A stretch of 64,000 nucleotides of DNA, taken from contig OZ022515.1 in assembly GCA_963989385.1 (NCBI GenBank), positions 9,208,803-9,272,802 of the forward strand, in the 5' to 3' direction. The notes under the pieces were generated by a model. The model made no database searches, was not told where the DNA came from, and was given only the letters and a program-made list of their open reading frames with translations. The stretch is from Ctena decussata (lineage: Eukaryota; Mollusca; Bivalvia; Lucinida; Lucinidae). The translations under genes were made by a program, and so were the position numbers. Within the stretch, counting starts at the first letter, position 1; every line of letters starts with the position of its first letter. Below, in pieces: positions 55,041 through 64,000 of the stretch.

Positions 55041-58000
55041 CTGTAAAACATATATCCACGTTAATTTCAAGTCAAAGCAAACGGAAATCAATAAACATTA
55101 TCATATAATCTATAAATACAACTTATTTCATGGATTCAGAGGCCGATCAAATGAGGAAGACATTACTTCATGTCGCATGGCTTGTGACGTATTGTCTTCA
55201 TGCCGCATGGTTGGTAACGTAAGGTCTTATTAGCGCATGGTTTTTGGAGAAACGTCAACGAAATTTTAAATAGAGGATCTTACATGAGTGCTCATGTATT
55301 ATTGAATTTATTAAATAAGTTTGGGAAAAAGATAAGATGCAAGGCTTTGCCGAGCATCTTATCGGTTTTCCCCACCGAGTTTAATAAATTCAATAATACA
55401 GGAGCACGAATGCAAGATTCTATTTATCATATGACACTAAAATCGCATTTTATTAGCAAAATTTGCACTAAAGAGACGTTCTCAGTTAAGCTGGGCCATT
55501 AGCTATTATTTTTGTCCTTCGTATTACCTTTCTTTAAATTACAAAATAACGGTCCTGTTTACCCTCTGACAAGTAGCCCTCTGTCTAAGAAGTAGATAAA
55601 AGTATCAAGACATGCATGCATTTTGTTAGACATTTTTAACACTGGTTCGAATAATTATACCCTGGTTTAAAAGGCGACGTTTTTAAATGTCGCAATATTG
55701 CCGTTGTATAGATATGAACGCCGCACGGCTAAAAAAGATAAATCACTGCTTAAAATCGAGTTCCATTATTAAAATCAGGTGACTTCTTATATATTTCCCC
55801 GCTTAAACAATATCTAAAGGGTAGTTTTTGCTACGAAATGAGACTGGGAACTAGTGTCACAAATGTTATGTAACCTACGTCACAGCGCTAAATTCGTGAT
55901 ACATGTATTAACTGAAATAGCCCAGCATCATAAAACTTACAAGATCACACGAAGAAATATGTGTTCCTTAATAGTTTACATCATTTGTGCAGATTTGGTC
56001 CATTTTGTATATTTTACTCGACTTCAAAGTACATTACCCCAGCATCTTTCTTTAAGAATGTAACCTTACGTCACGGGCTTTTCTTAAAACTGAGCAAAGC
56101 AATCGCTCGGAAACTCATGTGCAAAATCCTGCTCAGTAACAGCTACAAGATGGTGTGCTTATATTTCATGCACTGAAACATTAAATGGTATAAAAACGTT
56201 AAAAAGTGTGTACTGTAACCTACGTCACACGTAACCTACGTCACAACGTCACTAAGATCACGTTTTGAAAGCGTTGACGTCATTTGATTAAGCATCGCTT
56301 CATAGAAAACCCCTTTCTTCCAGAAAAGCAAAGAAAAACATTTAAATTGAAACCAGCCAAAATAATCAAATGTCAGTAGATTGGTAAAAGTGCAATGCTA
56401 CGCATGTCAAAGAAATCGCATGCGACATCGTTCTTCAACGTATCTAAAAAACATCATAAAATACGCCATTTTTTAATTATTAGGGTATGTCTCTAAACAT
56501 GGTTGGCATTCCATAATCTTAAACTATTATCTGAAAATATTTTAAAGCTTTGAAGCAGATATCATGAGCATTATGGTCGTGATTTATTCTTGAATTCTGA
56601 CATGGTTGTATGGCCATTTTTGTCCTCGAATGGCACAGCTTAACCGAGAACGTCTCTGAAAAGTCACGATTTCGCCATTAGAAAACGCGACGTTTTTATG
56701 GACGTCAACGTACAACGTTACGACGTAATTTGCATATTTAATCCACTAGTGGATTATCATTTTTAATGCATGGCTTTATGACACTCTCAGATGCGACGTC
56801 ATATGATAAATCAAGTTAACTTATATGATAGACCCTTCAATTGAAATTATCACTTTTATATAATTAAACAATTGTTGACCGCGTCAGTCAGTATGAAGTT
56901 TCAACAAAGTCAAATTTCACCAGTAAGACCATGAACCATTTTTACATTGCACTTGAATTAGACAGTAACCACCAGACAATTCCGAAACGTATTCTAACAC
57001 GTGTGGAGCGCTTCATAATTGACATTTTACCTGAAGAAATAGATAAGGGAACATTTAACATTTACAAACACTAGTTCATGCACAATCGACTTTATCCAGG
57101 CAGGGAACATTAAATAATTTACAAATAAATGTACTTTAATTAGACAGGTACTACCAAGCAACAAGAATTCCGCGGAATGCGGTGTCTCGCCTGCTGGCGC
57201 TTTGTCACTCAGCAAAGATGTATGCATGAACCAAGTTTCTTGGCTCTAGTCCTTACAGTTTCTGGGAAACAGACCTAAACGCGTAAACTTGCCAAAAAAT
57301 TGCAAAGTCAGCCAACCGTAAAATGTTGGTAAAGACTCAATATCGATGATGACTCCGAGTTCATCTCTTCCAGATGAATGCATGACCCAAGTTTCATGGC
57401 TCTAGCCCTTATAGTTTCTGAGTAACAGACCTAAATGCAAAAACTTGACAAAAAATTGCAAAGTCAGTCAACCGTTAAATGTAGGTCAAGACTCAATACA
57501 GATGATGGCTTTGAGAGCTACTCTTCCAGATGTTTGCAAGAACCAAGTTTCATGGCTCTAGCTCTTATAGTGTCTGAGAAACAGACCTAAACGCGAAAAC
57601 TTGACAAAAAATTGCAAAGTCAGCCAACCCTAAAATGTAGGTCAAGACTCAGTATTGATGATGGTTTTGAGTTTTACTCTTCCAGTTGTATGCATGGCCC
57701 GAGTTTCATGGCTCTAGCTCTTATAGTTTCTGAGAAAATGACCTAAACCCGAAATCTCTACAAAAAATTGCAAAGTCAGTGAACCGTAAAATCTAGGTCA
57801 AGACTCAATGTTGATGATAGCTTTGAGATCTACTCTTCCAGATGTATGCATGACCCAAGTTTCATGGCTGTAGCTCTTATAGTTTCTGAGAAAATGACCT
57901 AAACGCAAAAACTCGACAAAATATTGCGAAGTCAGTCAACCGTAAAATCTAGGTCAAGACTCAACACTGATGATGGCTTTCAGCTGCACTCTTCCAGATG

Positions 58001-61000
58001 TATGCATGACCCAAGTTTCATGGCTCTAACCCTTATAATTTCTGAGAAAATGACCTAAACGCAAAAACTCGACAAAAAATTGCAAAGTCACTCAACCGTA
58101 AAAATCTAGGTCAAGACTCAATATTGATGATGGCTTTCAGCTGTACTCTTCCGGATGTATGCATGACCCAAGTTTCATGGCTCTAGCCCTTATAGTTTCT
58201 GAGAAAATGACCTAAACGCAAAAACTCGACAAAAAATTGCATAGTCACTCAACCGTAAAATCTAGGTCAAGACTCAATATTGATGATGGCTTTCAGCTGT
58301 ACTCTTCCAGATGTATGCATGACTCAAGTTTCATGGCTCTAGCCCTTATACTTTCTGAGAAAATGGCCTCAACGCAAAAACTCGACAAAAGTTTACGCCG
58401 ACGACGCCGCCGACGACGACACCGGAAAAGCAATACATATGGCTTGCCTCTGCTTCGCAGGCGAGACAATAAAAAGGCAAGACTCGTAAGTTGATAAAAT
58501 GGAAGGAAAATGTAGGTTCAATTGAAGCTAAGAGTAGGAATAATTAAAGGTTTTCTATTATCTTCATAAACTACAAAAAAGGAAGCACTGCTATTTTACT
58601 GTCAGCTGGCGCACTAAAATGCATTGTTTTTCAATATAATGTTAGTTTGTCCTGTCAGAAAATGTTTCATAGACTTATTTGCAAAACGTGCACACCGTTA
58701 TCAGAGCTGGACTTATATTTCTCTGATTCAGGCCAACGGGTCCACAGCACCTGAAGTGTACAAACATGTTGTTTTTTTCTGAATCTGAACTGATTCAGAA
58801 ATGAGTCACGACACGAAAAAACCAACCAAGTGATTGTGCGCCTTGTGCAGACTCAGTTCAGCCTGGGCATCCACTCAGTGTGATCAGTCTTCTTGAAACC
58901 CTTAAAGGGTAGCTAAGGGGCTAAGCTACATTCTTGCCGACAGCTTAGACTTGGATCAGACTGGGCGGATGCCCAGGCTGATCTGAACCTGCGCTGGGCG
59001 CACCACTTTGTTGGTTTTCTTGTGTCGCGGTTCAATTCATCCATAGCAGTACAGCAATATTTGTCCTAAGTAACCGTTGCTGAACTAATTTGGTATATTT
59101 CTGCGAAAGTGCAGTAAGTGGAAGACCATAAAAAGTGACATGACACTCTGTAGCTACAAATACCATATTTACTCTTTGGTAATAGATTTCTACAAAGGGA
59201 ATTGAAGTATATAAGTTTAAACTACAGTCAAACCTGTCTTAAGCAAGCGCACAAGAGATGAACCAAAACTGCTTGCTTAAGACAGGTACTTGCTCAATCT
59301 AGGTCATTTTACACTGAAAATGCTATTTTGGGATATGAGATTTTGGCCTTTTAAAACAGGCTTTTGCTTGACCGAGGTAGCCTTTTCGACAGGTTTGACT
59401 GTAGTTTGGTCACTCTGTATGTAGAGTTGTTTGTTTTTGTGGAAAATGATGAAAACCTTTATAAGACAGCACAGTTTTTGAAATCCTACCAGGATCTACA
59501 CAGTGACTGTTTGAGCATGTCATTTAACTGGTTTAGTAAATGTTACCGTATTTATTCGATAATAAGACGGGAGTGATCCTTCTAAAACTACCAGAAATAT
59601 GTAAATCAGTCTTATGTTATCAAAAGAATTACAAAAAATCTATATCCGTCTTATAAGACGGATCTAAATTCTTGCGATTGTTAAGACGGGTCTAGATAAC
59701 AATCGCAAGAATCTAGATCCGTCTTATAAGACGGATATAGATTTTTGTGATTCTTTTGGAAGGGTAACCCCCGTCTTATAACAAAATTTAAACGGTACTA
59801 TGAAATAAATGTACTATTACCTGGAGCATAATAATCAAAGACCTTCATTCTGTGCTGGATTGTCATGTTTGCTACGGGTTGCCATCTTGTAGTTCTCACA
59901 GAAACACATGTTTGGTTAGTATCAATCTAAATAAGGATAAAAAGGATTGTTGGTAAAATAATAATTGAGCCACGGCACGAGAAACCCAACAAAGAGACAT
60001 GTGCGCACAGCGAAGTCGCAGATCAACCTAGGCAGCCGCCCAGTCTGAGCTGACTCTTCGTTGTGCGCTTAAAGGATAGCTAAGGGTTTAGCTAGCACAA
60101 AGCGGACAGCAAAGACTCTTGATCAGACTGGGTAGATGCCCAGGCTGATCTGATTCTATGTTAGGGGCACACGCCACTTTGTTTGTTTTGTCGTGTCGCG
60201 GCTCATATCTGTTGGAAAATGTGATTTATTTACATATAAATCCTTATATATAATGTCCTGTGCAAAGTTAACATAGCTTACTGGCTTACTTTCTGTCCAT
60301 CTAACCTCAACGTATGACATGCAGTCATAGTTTTCAAACGTTTATGGAATAAGATGCTTCGTATTTATTATAAAAATCACCCAAGTTTGTCTTTACTATA
60401 CCTTGTCAAAGTAGTAGACCAATGTTCGCTTGTAGAATTCAGCATGCTTCAGATTATTCACGTGTCGAGATCTGACGTATTCCCTGAGTGTATCATTTTG
60501 CACATCATAGCCTGTCGGAAGATCAATCTCCAGAACGGTCAGACCAGACTCAGGACTATGTACAGTGTGAAGCCACCTGAAAGAATACAGCACAGTGGGC
60601 AAGTAATGTTGAAACAATGCTGACCAAAACTTCCCGCGACGTTGTAATTAGACATTTATTCAGCCAAGCAATCATGTGCAAAAAACAACCCCCAAAAAAA
60701 CGAAGGCTCTGCTCAGACTGGGCGGATGCCCAGGCTGATCTGAGTCTGCGCTGGGTTCACAGCCACATTGTTGGTTTTGTCGTGTCGCGGCCCATATCAT
60801 GCTAAGATAAATTGTAACATCCCTGCAAGTGTACCCATTTTACCATAACCCACTTATGCCCAGTGGACTATTCTATCATTATCAAATGTATCGGTCCATT
60901 TGTAAATTAAAGGGTTTAGTTCAACTGTATCATTTTTATTTCATTTCAAGGTGAAATACCCACTTTCCTGATTGTAAGTTGTGTAGACCCTGATCAGACG

Positions 61001-61472
61001 ACGCGTTTTGCCTAAGTCCTTTCTAGGGGATACTAGGCATAAATGCGTTAAAGACATAACTCCGCTTTATTGGGTGTCATAATCCTGTTATGCAACAGTC
61101 CAGTAACACTGCTATTCCATCAAAGAAAATATCCCATCTCACATAGGTAATGATATAACAAAGTCATAAAACCATTATAAAGTGGCACTACTTTTTGGCT
61201 TACTTTATGTATCCCTTTAAGATAAAGTAAAGAATATTCTGTCTGTTCAAGGGTTCTATAAAAACTTACCTAATGCAAACTTTCATTTTCATCACTGAAA
61301 AGTTATCTCCTATAAATGTGATATCCTCTGCATTAAGTTCAAAGAATTGTATGCTATCTTGCGTCTCCTTCAGAAGCCATGGATACTCTACATTGACCGT
61401 CGTTGTAAGTTGCATCATCACTCTACCAATGCCTTGGGCCGTGGAGTTGACGGTACCGTATACACGCTCAAG
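54697..61472 (-). CDS. Thioester-containing protein (TEP/CD109/A2M family), last four exons
   Basis: Complement-like protein family; TEPs tag microbes or trap proteases, CD109 types are surface anchored. Exons in transcription order: 61472-61270, 60576-60402, 59926-59821, 55040-54697; phases 0/2, 2/0, 0/1 and 1/stop all fit. They encode 275 residues: end of the complement/TED-adjacent region (GIGRVMMQL, ending KVCIR), the receptor-binding domain (GLTVLEIDLPTGYDV, LVYYFDK, QTCVSVRTTRW, KVFDYYAPG), then a Cys cluster (CDVCGSYQC), a Thr/Ser/Pro stalk and a hydrophobic C-terminal segment. The thioester and bait region lie outside the window. The Cys cluster plus membrane end resembles CD109 more than secreted A2M. 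Family: very sure. Subtype: inferred. Confidence 0.92.
55263..56815 (+). repeat. GAGGATCTTA element split by a 1.18 kb insertion
   Basis: The left part 55263-55472 (hairpin and GCACTAAA) and the right part 56657-56815 (AAGTCACGATTTCGCCATTA to CGTCATATGATAAAT) together match 29846-30185. Between them lies the element at 55473-56656. Confidence 0.82.
55473..56656. mobile_element. 1184-bp inverted-repeat DNA element
   Basis: Begins GAGACGTTCTCAGTTAAGCT and GGGCCATT; the right end is the inverse (AATGGCACAGC, TTAACCGAGAACGTCTC), with two mismatches in 28. Inside, GTAACCTACGTCAC occurs three times. No transposase reading frame was recognised, so it is probably non-autonomous. Confidence 0.8.
57170..58467 (-). 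mobile_element. Hairpin-ended tandem-array element C2
   Basis: Same family as 16590-16730, on the minus strand. The 5' end at 58467 reads GTCTCGCCTGCGAAGCAGAG, then a GTCGTCGTCGGCGGCGTCGT tract. About eight units of 156 bases follow (read on plus: CAAGTTTCATGGCTCTAG near 57389, 57547, 57703 and so on). The 3' end reads CAGGCGAGACACC, the hairpin ATTCC-GC-GGAAT, then TCTTGTT at 57175-57170. It lies in the last intron of the TEP gene. Confidence 0.85.
58803..59033. repeat. P235 palindromic MITE
   Basis: GAGTCACGACACGAAAAAAC to TTGTGTCGCGGTTC; lies in the last TEP intron. Confidence 0.84.
59225..59401. mobile_element. TA-flanked MITE (CAGTCAAACCTGTC)
   Basis: CAGTCAAACCTGTC and the inverse GACAGGTTTGACTG with TA at both flanks; the flanking AAAC/GTTT is also symmetric. 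Fits a mariner/Tc1-type non-autonomous element. The 70-residue frame from 59364 is not a gene. Confidence 0.85.
59552..59790. repeat. ATAAGACGG palindromic MITE
   Basis: CAAAAGAATTACAAAAAATC and TATATCCGTCTTATAAGACG pair with the inverse near 59700-59760; outer ends ATAATAAGACGGG and CCCGTCTTATAA. It lies 30 bases from a TEP exon. A small fragment is at 24660-24672. Confidence 0.82.
59821..59926 (-). CDS. TEP exon, receptor-binding domain second half
   Basis: 106 bases between CCTTATTTAG and GTAATAGT on the minus strand; not visible as a long open frame. Reads IDTNQTCVSVRTTRWQPVAN and ends KVFDYYAP plus one base. TCV and the V-x-DYY motif match the end of the A2M receptor-binding domain, and phases join both neighbours. 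Confidence 0.9.
59967..60204. repeat. P235 palindromic MITE
   Basis: GAGCCACGGCACGAGAAACC to CGTGTCGCGGCTC, 40 bases before a TEP exon (59926 side). Confidence 0.85.
60402..60576 (-). CDS. TEP exon, receptor-binding domain first half
   Basis: 175 bases after GTATTCTTTCAG on the minus strand, donor GTATAG. Reads WLHTVHSPESGLTVLEIDL, then PTGYDV, and ends TLVYYFDK. The pattern SG-x-x-V-x-x-x-x-LP-x-G and the closing YYFDK are hallmarks of the A2M receptor-binding fold. Confidence 0.92.
60700..60793. repeat. P235 palindromic MITE, right half only
   Basis: GCTCAGACTGGGCGGATGCC to CGTGTCGCGGCCC. The left half is absent. Confidence 0.82.
60847..61053. mobile_element. TTAACCCATT MITE, copy 2
   Basis: TAACCCACTTATGCCCAGTG to CTAGGCATAAATGCGTTAA. 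It lies in the TEP intron between the exons at 60576 and 61270. Confidence 0.75.
61270..61472 (-). CDS. TEP exon, start of C-terminal region
   Basis: 203 bases between GTTTTCCTAG and GTAAGTTT on the minus strand. Starts LERVYGTVNSTAQGIGRVMM and ends FSVMKMKVCIR with the Arg codon split. The G-x-G-x-x-x-x-Q-L motif and the closing KVC-R are typical of alpha-2-macroglobulin family domains just before the receptor-binding domain. Confidence 0.88.
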
Positions 61473-61499
61473 CTAGGAAAACAAGATGAATCTCACAAT

Positions 61500-61730
61500 T
61501 AAGCTGTATATTTACCCCTCCTTTTTTGCTGCCATTTTTACAAACGGAAACAATTTTGTGACTTTCTGTTTGCACCCTAAATAAAAAATTAGCCCTTCTA
61601 AAATGGGGGCTACTCCTTAAGGGAAAAAATCTGCTCCTTCAGGAGCAAATTGTTTAGCTTTATAGTTGACCCCCACTGGACAGGAAGGCAAAAATGAAAA
61701 TGGCAGAATAGCTTACTCTGAGAGTACACG
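61500..61730. repeat. Palindromic repeat with AAATTTGCTCC-type hairpin
   Basis: AATCTGCTCCTTCAGGAGCA hairpin, flanks TTTTACAAACGGAAACAATT and AAGGCAAAAATGAAAATGGC. Relatives are at 21700-21880 and 14640-14850. Confidence 0.7.
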
Positions 61731-61827
61731 AATTCGGATGAACATTTTGTAAATTCCCTTTTCATGTTCTATTCTTTCTTTATTAAAAATTCAGCTATAT
61801 AACATTTAGGAGGGTTTCCTTTTTCCA

Positions 61828-62083
61828 GCCGGGCTGCGTAGCTCAGTTGGTAGTGCGTTTGACTCAAGAGCCAGACGTCCCAGGTTCGATACTCGGTCCG
61901 GCCACTTACTTTTGTTTCTCTTCCCGCTGATTCGAGAAGGGCAGTTGTCAGTTACTGGTTGAAGTATGTGTACTTAGTACTGGTTAACCGCTTAGAACGT
62001 TTAAACGTGCCCAGGTATAGTGGTTAGGTTTACTGACCGTCCCGACATGGCAGCAGCCGTTTACCGTGGAAACAAAACAATCA
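61828..62083 (+). mobile_element. tRNA-derived SINE, best-preserved head
   Basis: The head GCCGGGCTGCGTAGCTCAGT folds with GTCCGGC at the far end of a 74-base tRNA-like unit, with A box, B box (GGTTCGATACT) and a CTCAAGA anticodon-like loop. It is followed by the same body as 15444-15720 (GAAGGGCAGTTGTCAGTTAC, CCGTTTACCGTGGAAAC). Confidence 0.85.
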
Positions 62084-62293
62084 ACTTGTCTGAATAAGTT
62101 ATTCCTCTTTATTGTTAGCTAGGTTCTATTCACAAAAAAGGGGGGAAAACACCTCCATTTCCCGACATCTCATCACTGATTTGCATCAAACTTGCTTGAC
62201 CTTTTTTAGCGGTTTTTGATAAAGGTGTATTGTACGGAATATTTGATAGATCACAAAATGTCTTTCAACTTGTCAGGTGTCAGAGGTTGAGAA

Positions 62294-62557
62294 TACCGTA
62301 TTAGTCCTATCAGACATCCCAGGGGCGTTGCATTTTACGAAAGGGGGCGTTATTTAGAGCCTAATGTGTAGTAAATACCAAAATACCTCTCATAAACAAA
62401 ATAAAGTTGAATGAGTTGAACTATTTTTGCCTCTCTTCTCAATACGGTTCAATTCTTAAAGGAAAAAAATTTGCTCCTAAAGGAGCAAATTCTTGCCTCT
62501 CAGAGTAGACTCCATTATAAAGAGAGGGCGGGGTTTTTATTAGGATTAATACAGCGT
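62294..62557. mobile_element. TACTGTATTAATCCTG MITE
   Basis: TACCGTATTAGTCCTATCAG to TAGGATTAATACAG, with the inner hairpin AAATTTGCTCCTAAAGGAGC. Same family as 19550-19907. Confidence 0.72.
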
Positions 62558-62667
62558 TAAAGAAGTAATTACAGTGAACATACGCTGTCCCGAAAGAAAT
62601 GCTATAGATCGGTTCGGAAAATTCAGACTGTTTGCAATATAGTGTGTGTACTAATATAATCAGTGAT

Positions 62668-62776
62668 GGGATTGAGGCCGAGAAAAGGAAATCTCAGGAT
62701 TGTTTTCAAATTATTTAGTAAGACTTAAATAATCTGAAAACGAGTTTGAGTTTTCCTTGTCGAGGCCTCAGCCCCA
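62668..62776. repeat. Imperfect palindrome
   Basis: GATTGAGGCCGAGAAAAGGA and TTTTCAAATTATTTAGT pair with AATAATCTGAAAAC and CCTTGTCGAGGCCTCAGCCC. Confidence 0.75.
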
Positions 62777-62991
62777 TTATTGTTGATTTTTCTCATCCAT
62801 TACATTTTATAAAATTTATATTTATTTAATGCCTAGCAAATCGTTGAGGCAGTTCCTATAAACTTCAAGTTAATTTTCTATTGATAGTTCTGACGTGTGT
62901 TAACTTCACCTTGTACATGCATTTTTCATAATTTACATGAACTCAGAAATCTACAGTAACATTTCCTATACATCACTGGTTGTCAATTTCA

Positions 62992-64000
62992 TAGTGCACA
63001 ACCCGCAGGTTTGCACTATAATCACTGTGTGAGTCCGTCCGTCCGTCCGTTGTCATTTAGCGAAAACCATTATCAGTTAGCGAAAACGCTTATAACTCTT
63101 GAACCGCATGGGATATTTTGACAAAAATTTGCATACGTATACATGTCAACATTGTCTAACGACTCGCATGCATAACAACCTTATTTGATGGACGAGGCTT
63201 TGCTGAGCACAAGTTGAAAATTTACGGCCAACTACTGAAAATGCTCATAACTCTTGAACACCGTGGTAAAAATCGTTAAAATTTTGTATGCTTATGTATT
63301 TCAACATAGTCCAGCCACCGGCATGCAAAACAGTGACGAGGTTTCACTGAGCATCTATTTGGCCGGTCGAGCTCTTTTATTGAAAATGCTCATAACTCTT
63401 GGACCGCTTGGTATATTTGCTTCGAATTTTGTATACTTATGTAATTTAACATTGCCCAGCCACTGGTATGCAAAACAGTGACGGGGCTTCACCGAGCATC
63501 AATTTGGCCGGTCGAGCTCTTTTATTGAAAATGCTCATAACTCTTGGACTGCTTGGTATATTTGCTTCGAATTTTGTATACTTATGTAATTTAACATTGC
63601 CCAGCCACTGGTATGCGTATGCAAAACTTCTTATTGCACAACCCGCAGGTTTGCACTATAATTCACTTTGTGAGTCCGTCCGTCCGTTATCAGTTAGCGA
63701 AAACGCTTATAACTCTTGAACCGCATTCTATATTTTGATAAAATTTTGCATACTTATACATGTCAACATTATCTAACGACTCGCATGCATAACCGTCTTT
63801 TTTGATGGACGAGGCTTTGCTGAGCACAAGTTGAAAATTTACGGTCGAGTAGTGAAAATGCTCATAACTCTTGAACCCCGTGGTATATATGGTTCAAATT
63901 TTATATACTTATGTATTTTAACATTGTCCAGCCACCGGCATGCAAAACGGTGACGAACGTCTAAACAGTATTGCACGACCCACAGGTGTGCACTTTAATC
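62992..64000 (+). mobile_element. Hairpin-led tandem arrays D (two in series, cut by window end)
   Basis: TAGTGCACAACCCGCAGGTT forms a hairpin with TGCACTA at 62992-63018, followed by GAGTCCGTCCGTCCGTCCG and units of 140-175 bases carrying ATGCTCATAACTCTTG. The same hairpin plus GTGAGTCCGTCCGTCC restarts at 63634, and a third hairpin copy (TTGCACGACCCACAGG) begins at 63971. A TTGTT end like that of families A-C is not seen. Confidence 0.7.

Larger units (their letters stand above)
55041..59820 (-). other. Last TEP intron
   Basis: 4.78 kb between GTAATAGT and TTTTACAG. Holds the split GAGGATCTTA element with its 1184-bp insertion, array C2, a P235 copy, the TA-flanked MITE and the ATAAGACGG palindrome. 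Little unique sequence is left. Confidence 0.85.

Noticed and set aside
60354..60623. 89-residue plus-strand frame
   Set aside because: It is the antisense shadow of the TEP receptor-binding exon, which has splice sites and family motifs on the minus strand.
61828..61902. tRNA gene call
   Set aside because: Folds as a cloverleaf, but continues into the same SINE body seen at 15.4 and 46.5 kb.

Overview
This is a eukaryotic nuclear window, almost certainly from a bivalve mollusc. The evidence is spliced genes with GT/AG introns, a mollusc-type defensin, tRNA-derived SINEs, and a very high load of palindromic and tandem-array repeats. No bacterial, viral or organellar gene block is seen. Three host genes can be supported, all of them read by hand through splice sites with matching phase; two are cut by the window edges and one lacks its last exon(s).

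Layout. (1) 759-17272, plus strand: the last seven exons of fumarylacetoacetase (FAH, last step of tyrosine breakdown). Its introns are filled with repeats. (2) 17.3-32.9 kb: no convincing gene; arrays of hairpin-ended elements, palindromic MITEs, SINEs and tandem repeats. (3) 32967-37848, minus strand: a defensin-like antimicrobial peptide gene. A signal-peptide exon behind a TATA box at 37.9 kb is joined across a 4.7 kb intron to a mature-peptide exon at 33.0-33.1 kb. A dead LINE (34718-36254) lies in that intron. (4) 38-54.6 kb: gene-poor, with MITEs, minisatellites, a 2.4 kb inverted-repeat element and SINE pieces. (5) 54697-61472, minus strand: the last four exons of a thioester-containing protein (TEP/CD109/alpha-2-macroglobulin family). 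They encode the receptor-binding domain and a Thr-rich stalk with a C-terminal membrane segment. (6) 62.0-64.0 kb: repeats only.

The genes do not form an operon or an obvious pathway. The defensin and the TEP are both innate-immunity genes on the same strand, about 17 kb apart, but a functional link is not shown by the sequence.

The most interesting structure is in the repeats. At least three sequence-unrelated families (starting AGCTCACCTG, GTCCCCCGCC and GTCTCGCCTG) share one design. A 5' hairpin, usually with GAAG in its loop, is followed by a TCCG- or GTC-rich tract in most copies, then an array of 0-13 long tandem units. The 3' end carries the inverted copy of the 5' end, then a short hairpin of family-specific sequence, then TTGTT. 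This asymmetric layout fits non-autonomous Helentron-type (HINE-like) elements. The shared end rules and the exchange of internal units between families suggest one mobilising machinery acting on many families. A second theme is a 235-bp nested palindrome present about 23 times in 64 kb.
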